A stretch of DNA of 6,547 nucleotides, taken from assembly GCA_003086555.1 (NCBI GenBank), contig QEFN01000048.1:1-6547 (forward strand), given 5' to 3'. The stretch is from Sulfolobus sp. SCGC AB-777_G06 (GTDB taxonomy: Archaea > Thermoproteota > Thermoprotei_A > Sulfolobales > Sulfolobaceae). Below, piece after piece: positions 6,547-6,547 of this stretch; positions within the stretch are counted from its first letter, which is position 1; each line of letters begins with the position of its first letter. The notes beneath the pieces are model-generated. The model was not told the origin of the DNA. It made no database searches and saw only the letters and a program-made list of their open reading frames with translations. The position numbers and the translations under genes are program-made.

Positions 6547-6547
6547 C
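6493..6547 (-). repeat. Right copy of the perfect 55-bp terminal inverted repeat
   Basis: This is the exact reverse complement of bases 1-55. It replaces the expected 3' third of satP. The satP sequence and the left-gene sequence share the bases ACTTTCTTCT around 6493-6502, so the actual crossover may lie anywhere in this microhomology. The length equals a standard assembler k-mer (55), which fits a contig that ends on the reverse complement of the graph node where it began. Confidence 0.97.

Noticed and set aside
1..6547. Terminal inverted repeats of a linear virus, plasmid or transposon
   Set aside because: The repeats are coding sequence of the left-edge gene, interrupt satP, lack flanking duplications and enclose only housekeeping genes with no transposase, integrase, replication or capsid gene.

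Overview
The window looks like archaeal chromosomal DNA, most likely from a Sulfolobales-type thermoacidophilic crenarchaeon (Acidianus/Sulfolobus/Metallosphaera neighbourhood). The reasons are moderately AT-rich DNA, TATA boxes placed about 24-30 nt before start codons (leaderless transcripts), an archaeal COG2522-type HTH regulator, a B12-type ribonucleotide reductase with an ATP cone, and oligo-T stretches instead of stem-loop terminators. The genus-level placement is inferred from the style of the proteins and was not computed.

Layout, left to right. (1) The 3' part of an unrecognised beta-rich protein gene on the + strand runs in from the left edge; its last domain may resemble the C-terminal sandwich of GH38-type glycosidases. 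(2) A small HTH regulator (- strand) overlaps its tail convergently. (3) A complete class II ribonucleotide reductase, nrdJ (- strand), lies immediately upstream of the regulator. (4) A 128-bp intergenic region holds oligo-T terminators for the next gene, a perfect 15-bp palindrome and the nrdJ TATA box. (5) A complete AMP-forming acetyl-CoA synthetase, acs (- strand). (6) A 62-bp divergent promoter region. (7) The 5' two-thirds of a SatP/GPR1/FUN34/YaaH-family acetate transporter gene (+ strand), cut off near the right edge.

How the genes fit together: acs and satP share one short divergent promoter region and form an acetate uptake-plus-activation pair, in which SatP imports acetate and Acs converts it to acetyl-CoA. 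nrdJ supplies deoxyribonucleotides. The regulator downstream of it may be cotranscribed or may have its own weak promoter.

The most striking structural feature is that the first 55 bases and the last 55 bases are perfect reverse complements. The repeat lies inside the reading frame of the left-edge gene. At the right end it interrupts satP in its fifth membrane segment, and the minus-strand copy of the left gene hits a stop nine bases past the repeat. Both genes are therefore broken at the same junction. Exactly 55 is also a default k-mer size of a common short-read assembler. The simplest reading is an assembly-graph or amplification chimera (inverted fold-back joined at about 9-11 bp of microhomology), not terminal inverted repeats of a mobile element; a real inversion breakpoint is the alternative. 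I see no convincing undescribed biological system. No tRNA, rRNA, CRISPR array, insertion sequence or gene-free stretch over 300 bases was seen.
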